Of a DNA stretch of 64,000 nucleotides, positions 55,328 through 63,617 are shown one piece after another. Every line of letters begins with the position of its first letter. Positions within the stretch are counted from its first letter, which is position 1. The translations under genes and the position numbers were made by a program. The notes under the pieces were generated by a model. It saw nothing but the letters and a program-made list of their open reading frames with translations. It made no database searches and was not told the origin of the DNA. Origin of the DNA: Bog-950 sp046329515 (GTDB lineage Bacteria; Bacteroidota; Bacteroidia; Chitinophagales; LD1); assembly GCA_046329515.1 (NCBI GenBank), contig JAXLUM010000001.1, positions 248,001-312,000 of the forward strand, written 5' to 3'.

Positions 55328-56383
55328 ATGAAATACAGCAAATTACTGTTTAGCCTGTTGGTAGTTTTTATTGCCAGCAGTTGCCATAAGGATAAGAATA
55401 ACAATACTACTCCCCCAGATATAACCGAAACCACAGAAGTAAAAGGATATGGGTTGTTCAACCACTTGCCGGGTATATGGTCGGGGCCGATTGTATCTTC
55501 TACATCCGTAGGTAACTTTCCGGAATATACGGCTGACTATCGCCCCATATCAGCCTCGCAGATTTCAGCTAAAAATGAAATGGATAAAAAGGACGACCTT
55601 TTTATGTCCTTCTTTATAGTGTGGCATTGCGATGGTTATAAATTAGCGTTCCGGAACGGAGGTTACTTCAGCGGAATGCAGCGTATTTCGTACCTGATAA
55701 TTGATAGTGTTTACGAGGATAACCAGCTTGCTTTTTACCGTTTTAAAGATTTTAAATCGGGCAAAACACGTTCTTATGCAGACCTTCTGTTTCGTAACGA
55801 TAGTTTGTATATGGCGGTTTACACCAACAAATACAATACGCTTTCAACTGCTGTAATGCACTTTAAGTGGGATGCAGGCCGGCAGGATAATTCGGCAGCA
55901 CAGGATGCCATTGTGCACTTTGGTTACCCGAAAAAGCAAAAGGTAAAAGACCTGTGTACCGCCTTTGATAATAAAACTGAATCTATTTTCTACGACCCCG
56001 CAGGTGATGTATACCCTGAAAGCGAGCAACCTTATTTAGGAAAAACAACGGTTAATGTAAGCCTTCCCACGGGTGTAGACACTACCGCTAAGAAAGTTTT
56101 TTTGATTGTTACCACACAACCCTTATTCAGCGGCATTACGCCACAATTGCAAAACCTGAAGTATAAGAGCCGCTATGTAATACTGAATGCATCGGATGCG
56201 CAGTTTGTGTTTAACTACATGCACCCCGGCAGCTATTACATTTACGGTTTGTTTGATGTGGATGGTAATAATACGTTTAGCTCAGGCGATTACATGTCCT
56301 CAAACTTTACCAGCCCGGGCTTTAGCCTTGGTGATAAGGAGGGGAAGAGTATTAACCTTGGTGTTACCTTCCAGATACCGTAA
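55328..56383 (+). CDS. Lipoprotein of unknown function
   Basis: 351 residues. Lipoprotein signal ending FIASSC with HKDKNNN after the lipobox Cys. The body has two beta-rich parts: residues about 45-205 (GYGLFNHLPGIWSGPI, a lipocalin-like start, by eye) and about 225-350 (TVNVSLPTGVDTTAKKVFLIV ... DVDGNNTFSSGDYMS), the latter resembling a surface-lipoprotein beta-sandwich with a calcium-like loop. No family recognised. A -7 box abuts the start. Confidence 0.75.
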   Translation: MKYSKLLFSLLVVFIASSCHKDKNNNTTPPDITETTEVKGYGLFNHLPGIWSGPIVSSTSVGNFPEYTADYRPISASQISAKNEMDKKDDLFMSFFIVWHCDGYKLAFRNGGYFSGMQRISYLIIDSVYEDNQLAFYRFKDFKSGKTRSYADLLFRNDSLYMAVYTNKYNTLSTAVMHFKWDAGRQDNSAAQDAIVHFGYPKKQKVKDLCTAFDNKTESIFYDPAGDVYPESEQPYLGKTTVNVSLPTGVDTTAKKVFLIVTTQPLFSGITPQLQNLKYKSRYVILNASDAQFVFNYMHPGSYYIYGLFDVDGNNTFSSGDYMSSNFTSPGFSLGDKEGKSINLGVTFQIP

Positions 56384-56444
56384 GCGTTTTTAGTTTTTTA
56401 AGAAAGCATTGCCGCCATTTTGTTGCACTTTTATTGCCGCGATT

Positions 56445-56924
56445 ATGTGGCCGAAAATCCTTTTGCTTGGTATGCTGCTTGTAAGCCTTGGTGGGCCCGA
56501 GGTTAAAGTGGTGAACTTTCAGCAGTATGAGAATATTGCTGAAAAGAAGAACAATGACACGCTTTACGTTGTTAACTTTTGGGCTACCTGGTGCAAGCCC
56601 TGCGTAGCGGAAATGCCTTACTTTGAAGCAGCCGCTAAAAAGTTCAGTAGCGAGAGGGTTAAGGTGGTGTTTATTGACCTTAACTACCCGCGCGAAAAGG
56701 AACAGGTGCAAAACTTCATAAACGAAAAAAAGGTAACTTCGGAAGTGTATTTGTTGGATGCAGGCAACCCTAATAACTGGATACCCGCTATAGATAGTGA
56801 ATGGAGTGGCGCTATACCGGCCACGGTGATGTTTAAGAACGGTAAAAAGATTTTCTTCCGCGAGGGGGAAATGACGGCGAATGAATTGGATTCTATTATT
56901 AAAAATAAAACCGGATTAAAATGA
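56445..56924 (+). CDS. Thioredoxin-fold protein, TlpA-like
   Basis: I use ATG 56445 (159 residues), since the longest frame starts at TTG 56409 without a signal. N-terminal hydrophobic segment PKILLLGMLLVSLGG may be a signal or anchor. Redox motif WCKPC (C50, C53) in NFWATWCKPCVAEMP, cis-Pro in AIPATVMF. Such proteins reduce disulphides in the periplasm (cytochrome maturation and similar tasks); the partner is unknown. It overlaps the next gene by 4 bases. Confidence 0.87.
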   Translation: MWPKILLLGMLLVSLGGPEVKVVNFQQYENIAEKKNNDTLYVVNFWATWCKPCVAEMPYFEAAAKKFSSERVKVVFIDLNYPREKEQVQNFINEKKVTSEVYLLDAGNPNNWIPAIDSEWSGAIPATVMFKNGKKIFFREGEMTANELDSIIKNKTGLK

Positions 56925-57526
56925 AAAAGTTAGTTGCCCTGTTTTCTGTCTTTATCCTGCTCTCTTCCTTTTTACCTGAAGGGAAGTACACTGTTGGTGA
57001 TAAAGCCATAGACTTTAAATTGAAGAACATTGACGGCAAGATGGTTTCACTTGCTGATTATACAAAAGCAAAAGGCTTTATAGTAGTTTTTACCTGCAAC
57101 CATTGCCCGTTCTCGAAAAAATATGAGGATAGAATAGTTGCTTTAGATAAGCAGTTTAAAGATAAGGGCTATCCGGTGGTTGCTATTAATTCCAACGATG
57201 TTACCCAACACGAGGAAGACAGCTACGATAACATGAAGGTGCGCGCAAAAGAGAAAGGATTTACTTTCCCTTACCTGTATGACGAAAGCCAGGCCATTGC
57301 CAAAGCATATGGTGCAAGCAGAACGCCGCACGTATTTATTTTACAAAAGAGCGGAACTGACTTAGTGGTAAAATATATTGGCGCTATTGATGATAACAGC
57401 GATGATGCTAAAGATGTGCATGAGAAATACGTTGAGAATGCAGTTAATAATTTGTTGAACGGTAAGGAGGCTGACCCCTCAATGACCCGCGCCATAGGCT
57501 GCACCATTAAATGGAAGACATCTTAA
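56921..57526 (+). CDS. Thioredoxin-fold redoxin (AhpC/TSA-type)
   Basis: 201 residues. Signal-like N-terminus (MKKLVALFSVFILLSSFLPE). Redoxin domain with VFTCNHCPFSKKYEDR (C59, C62) and SRTPHVFILQ (cis-Pro region); the tail has TRAIGCTIKW. The CNHC motif is that of a small family of periplasmic redoxins. Start overlaps the TlpA-like gene (ATGA), so the two are probably co-translated and may form one electron chain (inference). Confidence 0.87.
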   Translation: MKKLVALFSVFILLSSFLPEGKYTVGDKAIDFKLKNIDGKMVSLADYTKAKGFIVVFTCNHCPFSKKYEDRIVALDKQFKDKGYPVVAINSNDVTQHEEDSYDNMKVRAKEKGFTFPYLYDESQAIAKAYGASRTPHVFILQKSGTDLVVKYIGAIDDNSDDAKDVHEKYVENAVNNLLNGKEADPSMTRAIGCTIKWKTS

Positions 57527-57548
57527 TTGATATAGATAACAAACAGAG

Positions 57549-57571
57549 GCCCGCTTAATGCGGGCTTTTTT
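57549..57571 (+). terminator. Intrinsic terminator after the redoxin pair
   Basis: The 6-bp stem GCCCGC/GCGGGC with a TTAAT loop is followed by TTTTTT. Confidence 0.85.
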
Positions 57572-58415
57572 ATTGGGCGAAAAACGTCAGCAGCTTTTCA
57601 TTCACCCACTCGGGGTTATCATGTTGAATGAAGTGGCCGGCATTGGGTTCGTAAAATATGGTGGGTGGTTGCGTGCAATAGGCAGCAGTGTTGTAAGTAA
57701 GCTTTTTACCTAAGGCAGTATCTTTTTCGCCCCACAGCATTAAAACTGGTGCCTGTATTTTGGGCAGGTGTGGCTGTGAACTTAACCCACGGAAAGTTGC
57801 GCGATAGTAGTTGATGGCCGCCGTAAGTGCGCCGGGTTGCGCAAAGGCTTTGCGGTATTCTTCAATATCGGTTGCGCTAACTGCATTGGGGTTGGTGCAC
57901 ATGCGTTGAAAGGTGCGCGGGAAGAAATCTTTATTGCCTACAACTTTCTCGGGCAGTGCAGGTAATTGAAAGAAGAAGATATACCAGCTCTTTTTCATTT
58001 GAGCCCAGTTGAAACCCATCAATGCTTTTTTCATTTCAGCAGGGTGAGGCACATTGAGTATGCCCAACTTTTTTACACGGTTGGGATGCAAGGCTGCTAC
58101 CGCCCATGCAACGGCCGCGCCCCAATCGTGACCCACGACAATTGCTTTTTCTTCACCAAAGGCAGCAATTAGTTCAGCAATGTCAGAAGCGAGTTTGTCA
58201 ATTTTATAATCGGAAACCTTGCCTGGCTTATCACTTAAGTTGTAGCCGCGCATATCGGGCGCTACTACACGGTATTGCTTGCTTAAAACCGGTATCTGGT
58301 TTCGCCAGCCATACCAAAATTCAGGAAAGCCATGTAAGAGAATAACCAAAGGGCCACTGCCTTCTTCAACGTAATGCAGTTTAATACCATTAACCTCTTT
58401 GTATCCTTCTTTCAT
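57570..58415 (-). CDS. Alpha/beta hydrolase, epoxide hydrolase-like
   Basis: 281 residues. Oxyanion motif HGFPEFWYGW (29-38), nucleophile Asp97 in VGHDWGAAVAW, and base His261 in NAGHFIQHDNP. The Asp nucleophile and HGxP motif are those of soluble epoxide hydrolases, and also of haloalkane/fluoroacetate dehalogenases; the lid region (about 130-200) does not settle which. It lies one base after the GH1 gene. Confidence 0.88.
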   Translation of the reverse strand: MKEGYKEVNGIKLHYVEEGSGPLVILLHGFPEFWYGWRNQIPVLSKQYRVVAPDMRGYNLSDKPGKVSDYKIDKLASDIAELIAAFGEEKAIVVGHDWGAAVAWAVAALHPNRVKKLGILNVPHPAEMKKALMGFNWAQMKKSWYIFFFQLPALPEKVVGNKDFFPRTFQRMCTNPNAVSATDIEEYRKAFAQPGALTAAINYYRATFRGLSSQPHLPKIQAPVLMLWGEKDTALGKKLTYNTAAYCTQPPTIFYEPNAGHFIQHDNPEWVNEKLLTFFAQ

Positions 58416-58416
58416 G

Positions 58417-59844
58417 TTAGCCTTTTAAAAATTCGCTGAACCATTTACCGCTGGCTTTTATGGTGCGTTGTTGCGTTTTAAAATCAACGCCTACCAAACC
58501 AAACCGTGGCTTAAAGCCTTCGGCCCATTCAAAGTTGTCCATAAAGCTCCATATAAAATAGCCGCCCACGTTAATGCCTTCTTTCTTTGCCTTCAACACA
58601 TTTTTTAAATAGTCTTTAAGGAATTGAATGCGTTGCGCGTCATTTATCTCGCTATTAACCAATTCGTCTTTAAAGGCGGCACCGTTCTCCGTAACAATTA
58701 TCTTCTTTACATTAGGGTAAGCCGCAAACTGTTTAATAATGCGGTAAATGCCTTCAGGATAAACCTCCCAGTTCATCTCTGTAACTTCATGCCCCAACTT
58801 TTTAGGCGGAACATTTATGGCCTGAATGATTGGAACCAGCCCCAAACTTTTTGCCACCATGCGGCTGTAATTCTGAACGCCGATAAAATCGAAATCGAAT
58901 TTCATTTTCTCTTCATCGCCGGGCTCCATGTATTTAATAACGTGCTTAAGCGCAGGTAAATCTTTAACCGGGTAACCCATACCTAAAACAGGTTCAACAA
59001 AAAGGCGGTTGATCATAGCATCAGCACGAATGGCAGCCTTTTTCGCGGCGGGTTTGTCCTTCCATGCATCCAGCGGGCTGCAGGAGAAGGTGGTGCCGAT
59101 GTTGGCGCCTTTTACGTTGTTACGCAAAACACGTCCGCCTGCACCGTGGCTCATGGTAACATAGTGCGCGGCTTTGTAAAACTTATTGAAGTTAACTATG
59201 CCCGGAGCGTGTATACCTAAGAGATAACCAATCATGGTGAATGCCGCGGGCTCATTAAATACCATCCAGTTCTTTACGCGGTCGCCAAAGTTTTTGGAAA
59301 TGATGTCTACATAATCCTCAAACCATTTAATGACATCACGATTGGCCCAACCTCCCTTTTCCTGCAGGGCCTGTGGTATATCCCAATGGTAGCAGGTAAC
59401 CCAGGGGTCAACATTTTCTTTCAGGCATTTATCAATAACGCGGTTGTAAAAGTCGATGCCCTTTTGATTAATAGTGCCGGTGCCTTGCGGTAATATGCGG
59501 CTCCATGCAATAGAAAACCGCGAAGCGGGAATATGCATTTTGTGCATCAGTTCAATATCGCTTTCGTAGCGGTGGTAAAAATCGCAGGCTACGTCGCCGG
59601 TTTCGTGTGTTTTGATTTTGGCTTTATGATGATGCGTAAAGTGGTCCCAAATGCTTTCGCCTTTGCCATCCTCGTTCCAACCACCTTCAATTTGATAGGC
59701 AGCGGTAGCTGTTCCCCAAATAAAATCTTTGCCGAAATCGCTTCGTTTTAATTCCTCATCAGCCAAAGCGGCTAATACATGTTTGGGTAAAAATGCGCCG
59801 GCGCCTAACAGAGCGCTTAATCGTAACCATTCTTCGCGGGTCAT
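58417..59844 (-). CDS. Glycoside hydrolase family 1 beta-glucosidase-like enzyme
   Basis: 475 residues. N-terminal hydrophobic stretch (LRLSALLGAGAFLPKHVLAAL) resembles an export or Tat-like signal, unusual for GH1. Seen: FIWGTATAAYQIEGGWNEDGKG (GTATAAYQIEGG), the acid/base glutamate in VFNEPAAF, and the nucleophile in VTENGAAFKDE; NFEWAEGF near the end is the aglycone/glycone subsite typical of the family. It hydrolyses beta-glycosides. It is coupled by a 1-base gap to the epoxide-hydrolase-like gene. Confidence 0.93.
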   Translation of the reverse strand: MTREEWLRLSALLGAGAFLPKHVLAALADEELKRSDFGKDFIWGTATAAYQIEGGWNEDGKGESIWDHFTHHHKAKIKTHETGDVACDFYHRYESDIELMHKMHIPASRFSIAWSRILPQGTGTINQKGIDFYNRVIDKCLKENVDPWVTCYHWDIPQALQEKGGWANRDVIKWFEDYVDIISKNFGDRVKNWMVFNEPAAFTMIGYLLGIHAPGIVNFNKFYKAAHYVTMSHGAGGRVLRNNVKGANIGTTFSCSPLDAWKDKPAAKKAAIRADAMINRLFVEPVLGMGYPVKDLPALKHVIKYMEPGDEEKMKFDFDFIGVQNYSRMVAKSLGLVPIIQAINVPPKKLGHEVTEMNWEVYPEGIYRIIKQFAAYPNVKKIIVTENGAAFKDELVNSEINDAQRIQFLKDYLKNVLKAKKEGINVGGYFIWSFMDNFEWAEGFKPRFGLVGVDFKTQQRTIKASGKWFSEFLKG

Positions 59845-59995
59845 TAAGGGTAAGTTTAGTTGCTATAAATAAAATCGTTTTTTATTGACTTGCTGTAAGA
59901 AAGACGAAGGAACAAAATGCCACACCTTTTGTTTTAATACTAAGCGCTGCCGGCGGGCGTTACAATTATGGCAATGCGCCTAAAAGGTAAATGAC

Positions 59996-60481
59996 ATGAG
60001 CAACATACTAATATTGGCAGGCTGTATATTAATTCCATTAGCAGTTGGTGGGTTTTCGGGCGTGGCTACACGCACGGCCATTAAGGGTTGGTATAACCAA
60101 TTACAAAAGCCGGGTTTTAATCCACCCAACTGGTTATTTGGCCCGGTGTGGACGGTGCTGTATATTCTAATGGGTGTTTCACTTTATATCATTATCCGCC
60201 AGGAACCTTCAGCAGAACGGGAGCGTGCCTTGCTGTTTTTTACAGCGCAATTAGTACTCAACTTTTTCTGGAGTATAATTTTCTTCTATTATAAGCGACT
60301 GGGCTTTGCGCTTATTGAAATTGCTGTATTGTGGTTTTTCATTATCGGTATGATTGTTTCCTTCATTGCCGTAAAACCTTTAGCGGGCTACCTGCAAATC
60401 CCTTATTTGTGCTGGGTAAGTTTTGCTTCAATACTTAATGCTTCGGTGTGGAGGCTTAACAGAAATACGCCCGCTGTTTAG
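59996..60481 (+). CDS. tspO: TspO/MBR-family membrane protein
   Basis: 161 residues, five hydrophobic segments, with the family motifs VGGFSGVATR, WYNQLQKPGFNPPNWLFGPVW (WYNQLQKPGFNPPNW) and LNFFWSIIFF. TspO binds porphyrins and cholesterol-like ligands and can break down protoporphyrin; its role in bacteria differs by species. Preceded by a 151-base gap that holds the promoters of this gene and of the GH1 gene. Confidence 0.93.
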   Translation: MSNILILAGCILIPLAVGGFSGVATRTAIKGWYNQLQKPGFNPPNWLFGPVWTVLYILMGVSLYIIIRQEPSAERERALLFFTAQLVLNFFWSIIFFYYKRLGFALIEIAVLWFFIIGMIVSFIAVKPLAGYLQIPYLCWVSFASILNASVWRLNRNTPAV

Positions 60482-60521
60482 CCTTAATGAACTAATTTTC
60501 ATTTAATACGTATATTGGGGT

Positions 60522-61028
60522 ATGCAAACTCTAACGAACCCCCGTTTGATAGCTATTATCTTGCTATCGGCCCTTGTTACAACGGCCTGTAGTAAAAAGG
60601 ACCATAAGGTGAGCAACCCCGTTGCTGTAGAACTTTACCAGGTGAGCATTACGGCTTTTCCGGAAAACAACCCGCAGGGCGGCACCTGGGACAGTGAAAT
60701 TATTTTCAGCGACCCCTTCGGCAGGCCTGACCTTCATTTTGCCATACTGGATAATAACTGGGATACTATAGGTTCCACCAGTGGCTATACGCGCCTTAAT
60801 GCTAACCACGGCAATTTGCCTTTAAGTTTTAGTGTAGAACCTGCTGCAACTGTTTCTTTAGATAAAACGATAAGCCTTTATGTGGCGGATGATGATGATT
60901 TTGATGCCAGTGATTATATGGGCACTATAACATTAGACACCTTATTGCGCTTTAAAAATGAACAGCCCGATTACCTTACAGTAAGTTCAGGCAATGTGGC
61001 AGCGCGTTTATATATTAAGTGGAAGTAG
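60522..61028 (+). CDS. Lipoprotein with a C2-like or beta-sandwich domain
   Basis: 168 residues. Lipoprotein signal with the lipobox Cys in VTTAC, followed by SKKD. The mature part has WDSEIIFSDPFGRPDLHFAI and an acidic loop ADDDDFDASDYMG (shown in parts), which recalls the calcium-binding loops of C2 domains. The function is unknown. The 3' end overlaps the convergent histidine kinase gene by 14 bases. Confidence 0.75.
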   Translation: MQTLTNPRLIAIILLSALVTTACSKKDHKVSNPVAVELYQVSITAFPENNPQGGTWDSEIIFSDPFGRPDLHFAILDNNWDTIGSTSGYTRLNANHGNLPLSFSVEPAATVSLDKTISLYVADDDDFDASDYMGTITLDTLLRFKNEQPDYLTVSSGNVAARLYIKWK

Positions 61029-62793
61029 TAGCTAAGGGAAGGGTTATAACAAATTTTGCTCCGCCCAATTGTGCGTCTTCCACCCAAATTTTCCCCTTCA
61101 TACTATCTACTACTTTTTTGCAGATAGCGAGGCCTATGCCATTTCCTTCGTGGTCCTGCCGGTTGTGCAGGCGCTGAAAAATAACAAACACCTTTTCGCG
61201 GTACTCCGGTGCAATGCCGGGGCCATTGTCCTCAATTTCAAAACGGTGATTTTCGGAATCGGCACTATACGAAATTTTTACCACCGGATTATTGCCGTTG
61301 CGGTGGTAAATGGCGTTGGTTATAAGGTTTTCAAACAACTGGAATAAGTGTTCACTATCGCCTGTAATTACCGGTAAGGCTGTATAGGTAATTTGCGCGC
61401 TGTTTTTGGTAATAAGGTCAGATAAGGTAAAGAGCAGGGCATTCACCAGGTTGTTTAAATCTACCTGTTCCTTACCTGCACTTAAATTGATTTTTGAAAG
61501 CAGCAGTAAGTCCTTCAGCACTTTCATCATACGCGTGCCGCCCTGCTGCAGGTAATTGATATATTCTTTTTGCTCGTTGGTTATTTTACCGTTCAGGCTT
61601 TTTTCCAGCAGCTGGCTGTAATTGGTAATCATGCGCAAGGGCTCCTTTAAATCGTGACTGGCCACATGCGTAAACTGGCGCAATTCGCTATTGGTTAATT
61701 CCAGCAGGTGCGCATATTCTTCTATCTCTTTGTTTTTGCGTTGCAGCATTTCTGCTTCCCGCTTTCCTTCTTCTAATTGAAAGCGCAATTGGGCTTCGGT
61801 TACTGCTGCCGAGGTATTAAAATCCTGCATAGCCTCGCGATGCTTCTCGTGCATGTCGTACTTTTCAAGTGCATCCGAAAACTTTCCCTGTCCACGCAGG
61901 GCATCGCCCCAAAAACGGTAAAGACCGTAATTAGCAAACTGGGCGCCGCTCTCCGTAAAAAGGTTGTGGGCCGTTTCAAAATACTGTAATGCTAAATCAG
62001 CCTTTCCCATTTTAGAATAAGCCTGGCCCATGTGTTGCGCCAAATCGCACTGATAACGTTTATGGCCCAGGCTGCTCATAGATTCATAAGCTGCTTTAAT
62101 ATTTTCCAGCCCTTTCTCTAAATCGCCTTTGCTGCACAGCCATGCGCCTTTGTTACCCTGTATAACTGCAGCTGCTACCACGTTATTGGTTTCGGTAGCG
62201 TATTGAATGGAGGTATTAAAGTGATAAAGTTTTTGAGCAGGGTCTGTAATGCGTGATGCTAAGGAATTATGCGTAAGGCAAAGACGTGCCTTATCGTTGG
62301 TTTCACTAAAAATTTCAAACGCCTTTTGCAGAAAGTCGTCAGCCAGTTTTTCCAGCTTTAAATCAATAAAAAGCGCTGCCAGGTTTTGATAAACTATGCC
62401 CAGGCGTCCCTTGCCTTTTCGGCTAAGCTCCTTATGCTCCAACAAACTTTTGCCTTTGATGTAAGCATCGCGGCATTTATTAAAGTTGCCCAGCAGGGCA
62501 TAGTTTCTGCCAATGGTTACGTAGTAACCGCCAAGGGCTTCGTAGTCAATGGCGGGGTCTAACTCGTCAGCTGCAGCCTGGGTAAAATCTATGGCATACT
62601 GATAACGGTTTTGTACATCGCTATAGAAGTTAGCCAGGTGAACATTTACGAAATTGATAATTGCCTTGTTGCCTTCGGCACGGGCCTGTTCCAATAAAGC
62701 AAAACCCATTGGCAGCGCTTCTTCTTTACGCTGCTTAATCAACTGCTCAAATTCCAGGAATCGGGGTTCCTGTTCAGGGTCTGTATGCAACAT
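61015..62793 (-). CDS. Soluble sensor histidine kinase with N-terminal TPR repeats
   Basis: 592 residues, no membrane helix. Residues 1-330 are TPR repeats, 335-370 a coiled coil, then the dimerisation/phosphoacceptor helix QFTHVASHDLKEPLR (His380) and a complete ATPase domain: N box FENLITNAIYH (Asn489/Asn493), G1 EDNGPGIAPE, F box VFVIFQRLH, G2 GNGIGLAICKK. It would phosphorylate a response regulator, but none is encoded nearby. The signal sensed by the TPR part is unknown. Confidence 0.93.
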   Translation of the reverse strand: MLHTDPEQEPRFLEFEQLIKQRKEEALPMGFALLEQARAEGNKAIINFVNVHLANFYSDVQNRYQYAIDFTQAAADELDPAIDYEALGGYYVTIGRNYALLGNFNKCRDAYIKGKSLLEHKELSRKGKGRLGIVYQNLAALFIDLKLEKLADDFLQKAFEIFSETNDKARLCLTHNSLASRITDPAQKLYHFNTSIQYATETNNVVAAAVIQGNKGAWLCSKGDLEKGLENIKAAYESMSSLGHKRYQCDLAQHMGQAYSKMGKADLALQYFETAHNLFTESGAQFANYGLYRFWGDALRGQGKFSDALEKYDMHEKHREAMQDFNTSAAVTEAQLRFQLEEGKREAEMLQRKNKEIEEYAHLLELTNSELRQFTHVASHDLKEPLRMITNYSQLLEKSLNGKITNEQKEYINYLQQGGTRMMKVLKDLLLLSKINLSAGKEQVDLNNLVNALLFTLSDLITKNSAQITYTALPVITGDSEHLFQLFENLITNAIYHRNGNNPVVKISYSADSENHRFEIEDNGPGIAPEYREKVFVIFQRLHNRQDHEGNGIGLAICKKVVDSMKGKIWVEDAQLGGAKFVITLPLATTST

Positions 62794-62813
62794 GCAGCTA
62801 TAAAGATAAAATA

Positions 62814-63617
62814 CTAATGAGAAGATAGAAAGGCCTGCAAGGCTGCGGCTTTTTCGGGGAACTCACTAAGATCGTTATGATGGCCGCCGGGTATTAACAC
62901 CAGCGTTTTTACTGTGGTGAAGGCAGCGTAGAGTTTCTTGCCATGCTCTGCAGGAATAAGTGAATCATCCGTACCGTGCAGAATAAGAACAGGAACTTTA
63001 ATGCCTGGCGCTTTTTCAAGATTGTTGAATTGGTATTTAAGCAAAAGGCCGGGCAGAAGAAAAGGCATTTTTTCCCTGCCTAAAGCAGGGATGCTGCAAT
63101 AGGGAGATTCCAGAATAAGGCCGCCGGTTTTTTGCGTAGTAGCCAACTGCGTAGCTATACCGGTACCAATAGAGCGGCCATATATAATTATGTCTTCAGG
63201 CTTATAGCCTTCGGTTAGCAGAAAATTGTAAGCGGCTTTTCCATCGGTATAAAAACCTTCTTCTGAAAATTTCCCTTCACTTTTACCGTAGCCGCCATAA
63301 TCAATAAGCAGTAAGTCTTTTTTGTGCTCCAGTATTTCGGGCGCCATATGCTGCCAGCTTGACAAATGGCCCGCATTGCCATGTAGGTACAGCACCACAC
63401 CTTTATTCCCTGCGCGTTTATACAGAATGCCGTTTATTTTATCGCCATTGGGTTTAGCGATAAACACTTCGCGGTCTTCGGCTGTAAGGTTGAAAGGATA
63501 ATCCTTTCGTAATGGCTCAGCCGGAAAAATTATTTTTTCCTGTAATAAATAAGTAGCCAGCAGTACCAACAAATACAAAACAACTACTACCAGCAAGGCT
63601 ATTTTCAATGTTTTCAT
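62814..63617 (-). CDS. Membrane-anchored alpha/beta hydrolase (S33/BEM46-like)
   Basis: 267 residues. N-terminal membrane anchor (about 5-25). Oxyanion motif LYLHGNAG, nucleophile Ser149 in YGRSIGTGIA, acid in LHGTDDSLIP (near 214) and base in PGGHHNDLSE (near 246). Similar to BEM46/ABHD13-type hydrolases (thioesterase- or peptidase-like, substrate unknown). Its start overlaps the end of the fatty acid hydroxylase-family gene by 4 bases. Confidence 0.87.
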   Translation of the reverse strand: MKTLKIALLVVVVLYLLVLLATYLLQEKIIFPAEPLRKDYPFNLTAEDREVFIAKPNGDKINGILYKRAGNKGVVLYLHGNAGHLSSWQHMAPEILEHKKDLLLIDYGGYGKSEGKFSEEGFYTDGKAAYNFLLTEGYKPEDIIIYGRSIGTGIATQLATTQKTGGLILESPYCSIPALGREKMPFLLPGLLLKYQFNNLEKAPGIKVPVLILHGTDDSLIPAEHGKKLYAAFTTVKTLVLIPGGHHNDLSEFPEKAAALQAFLSSH

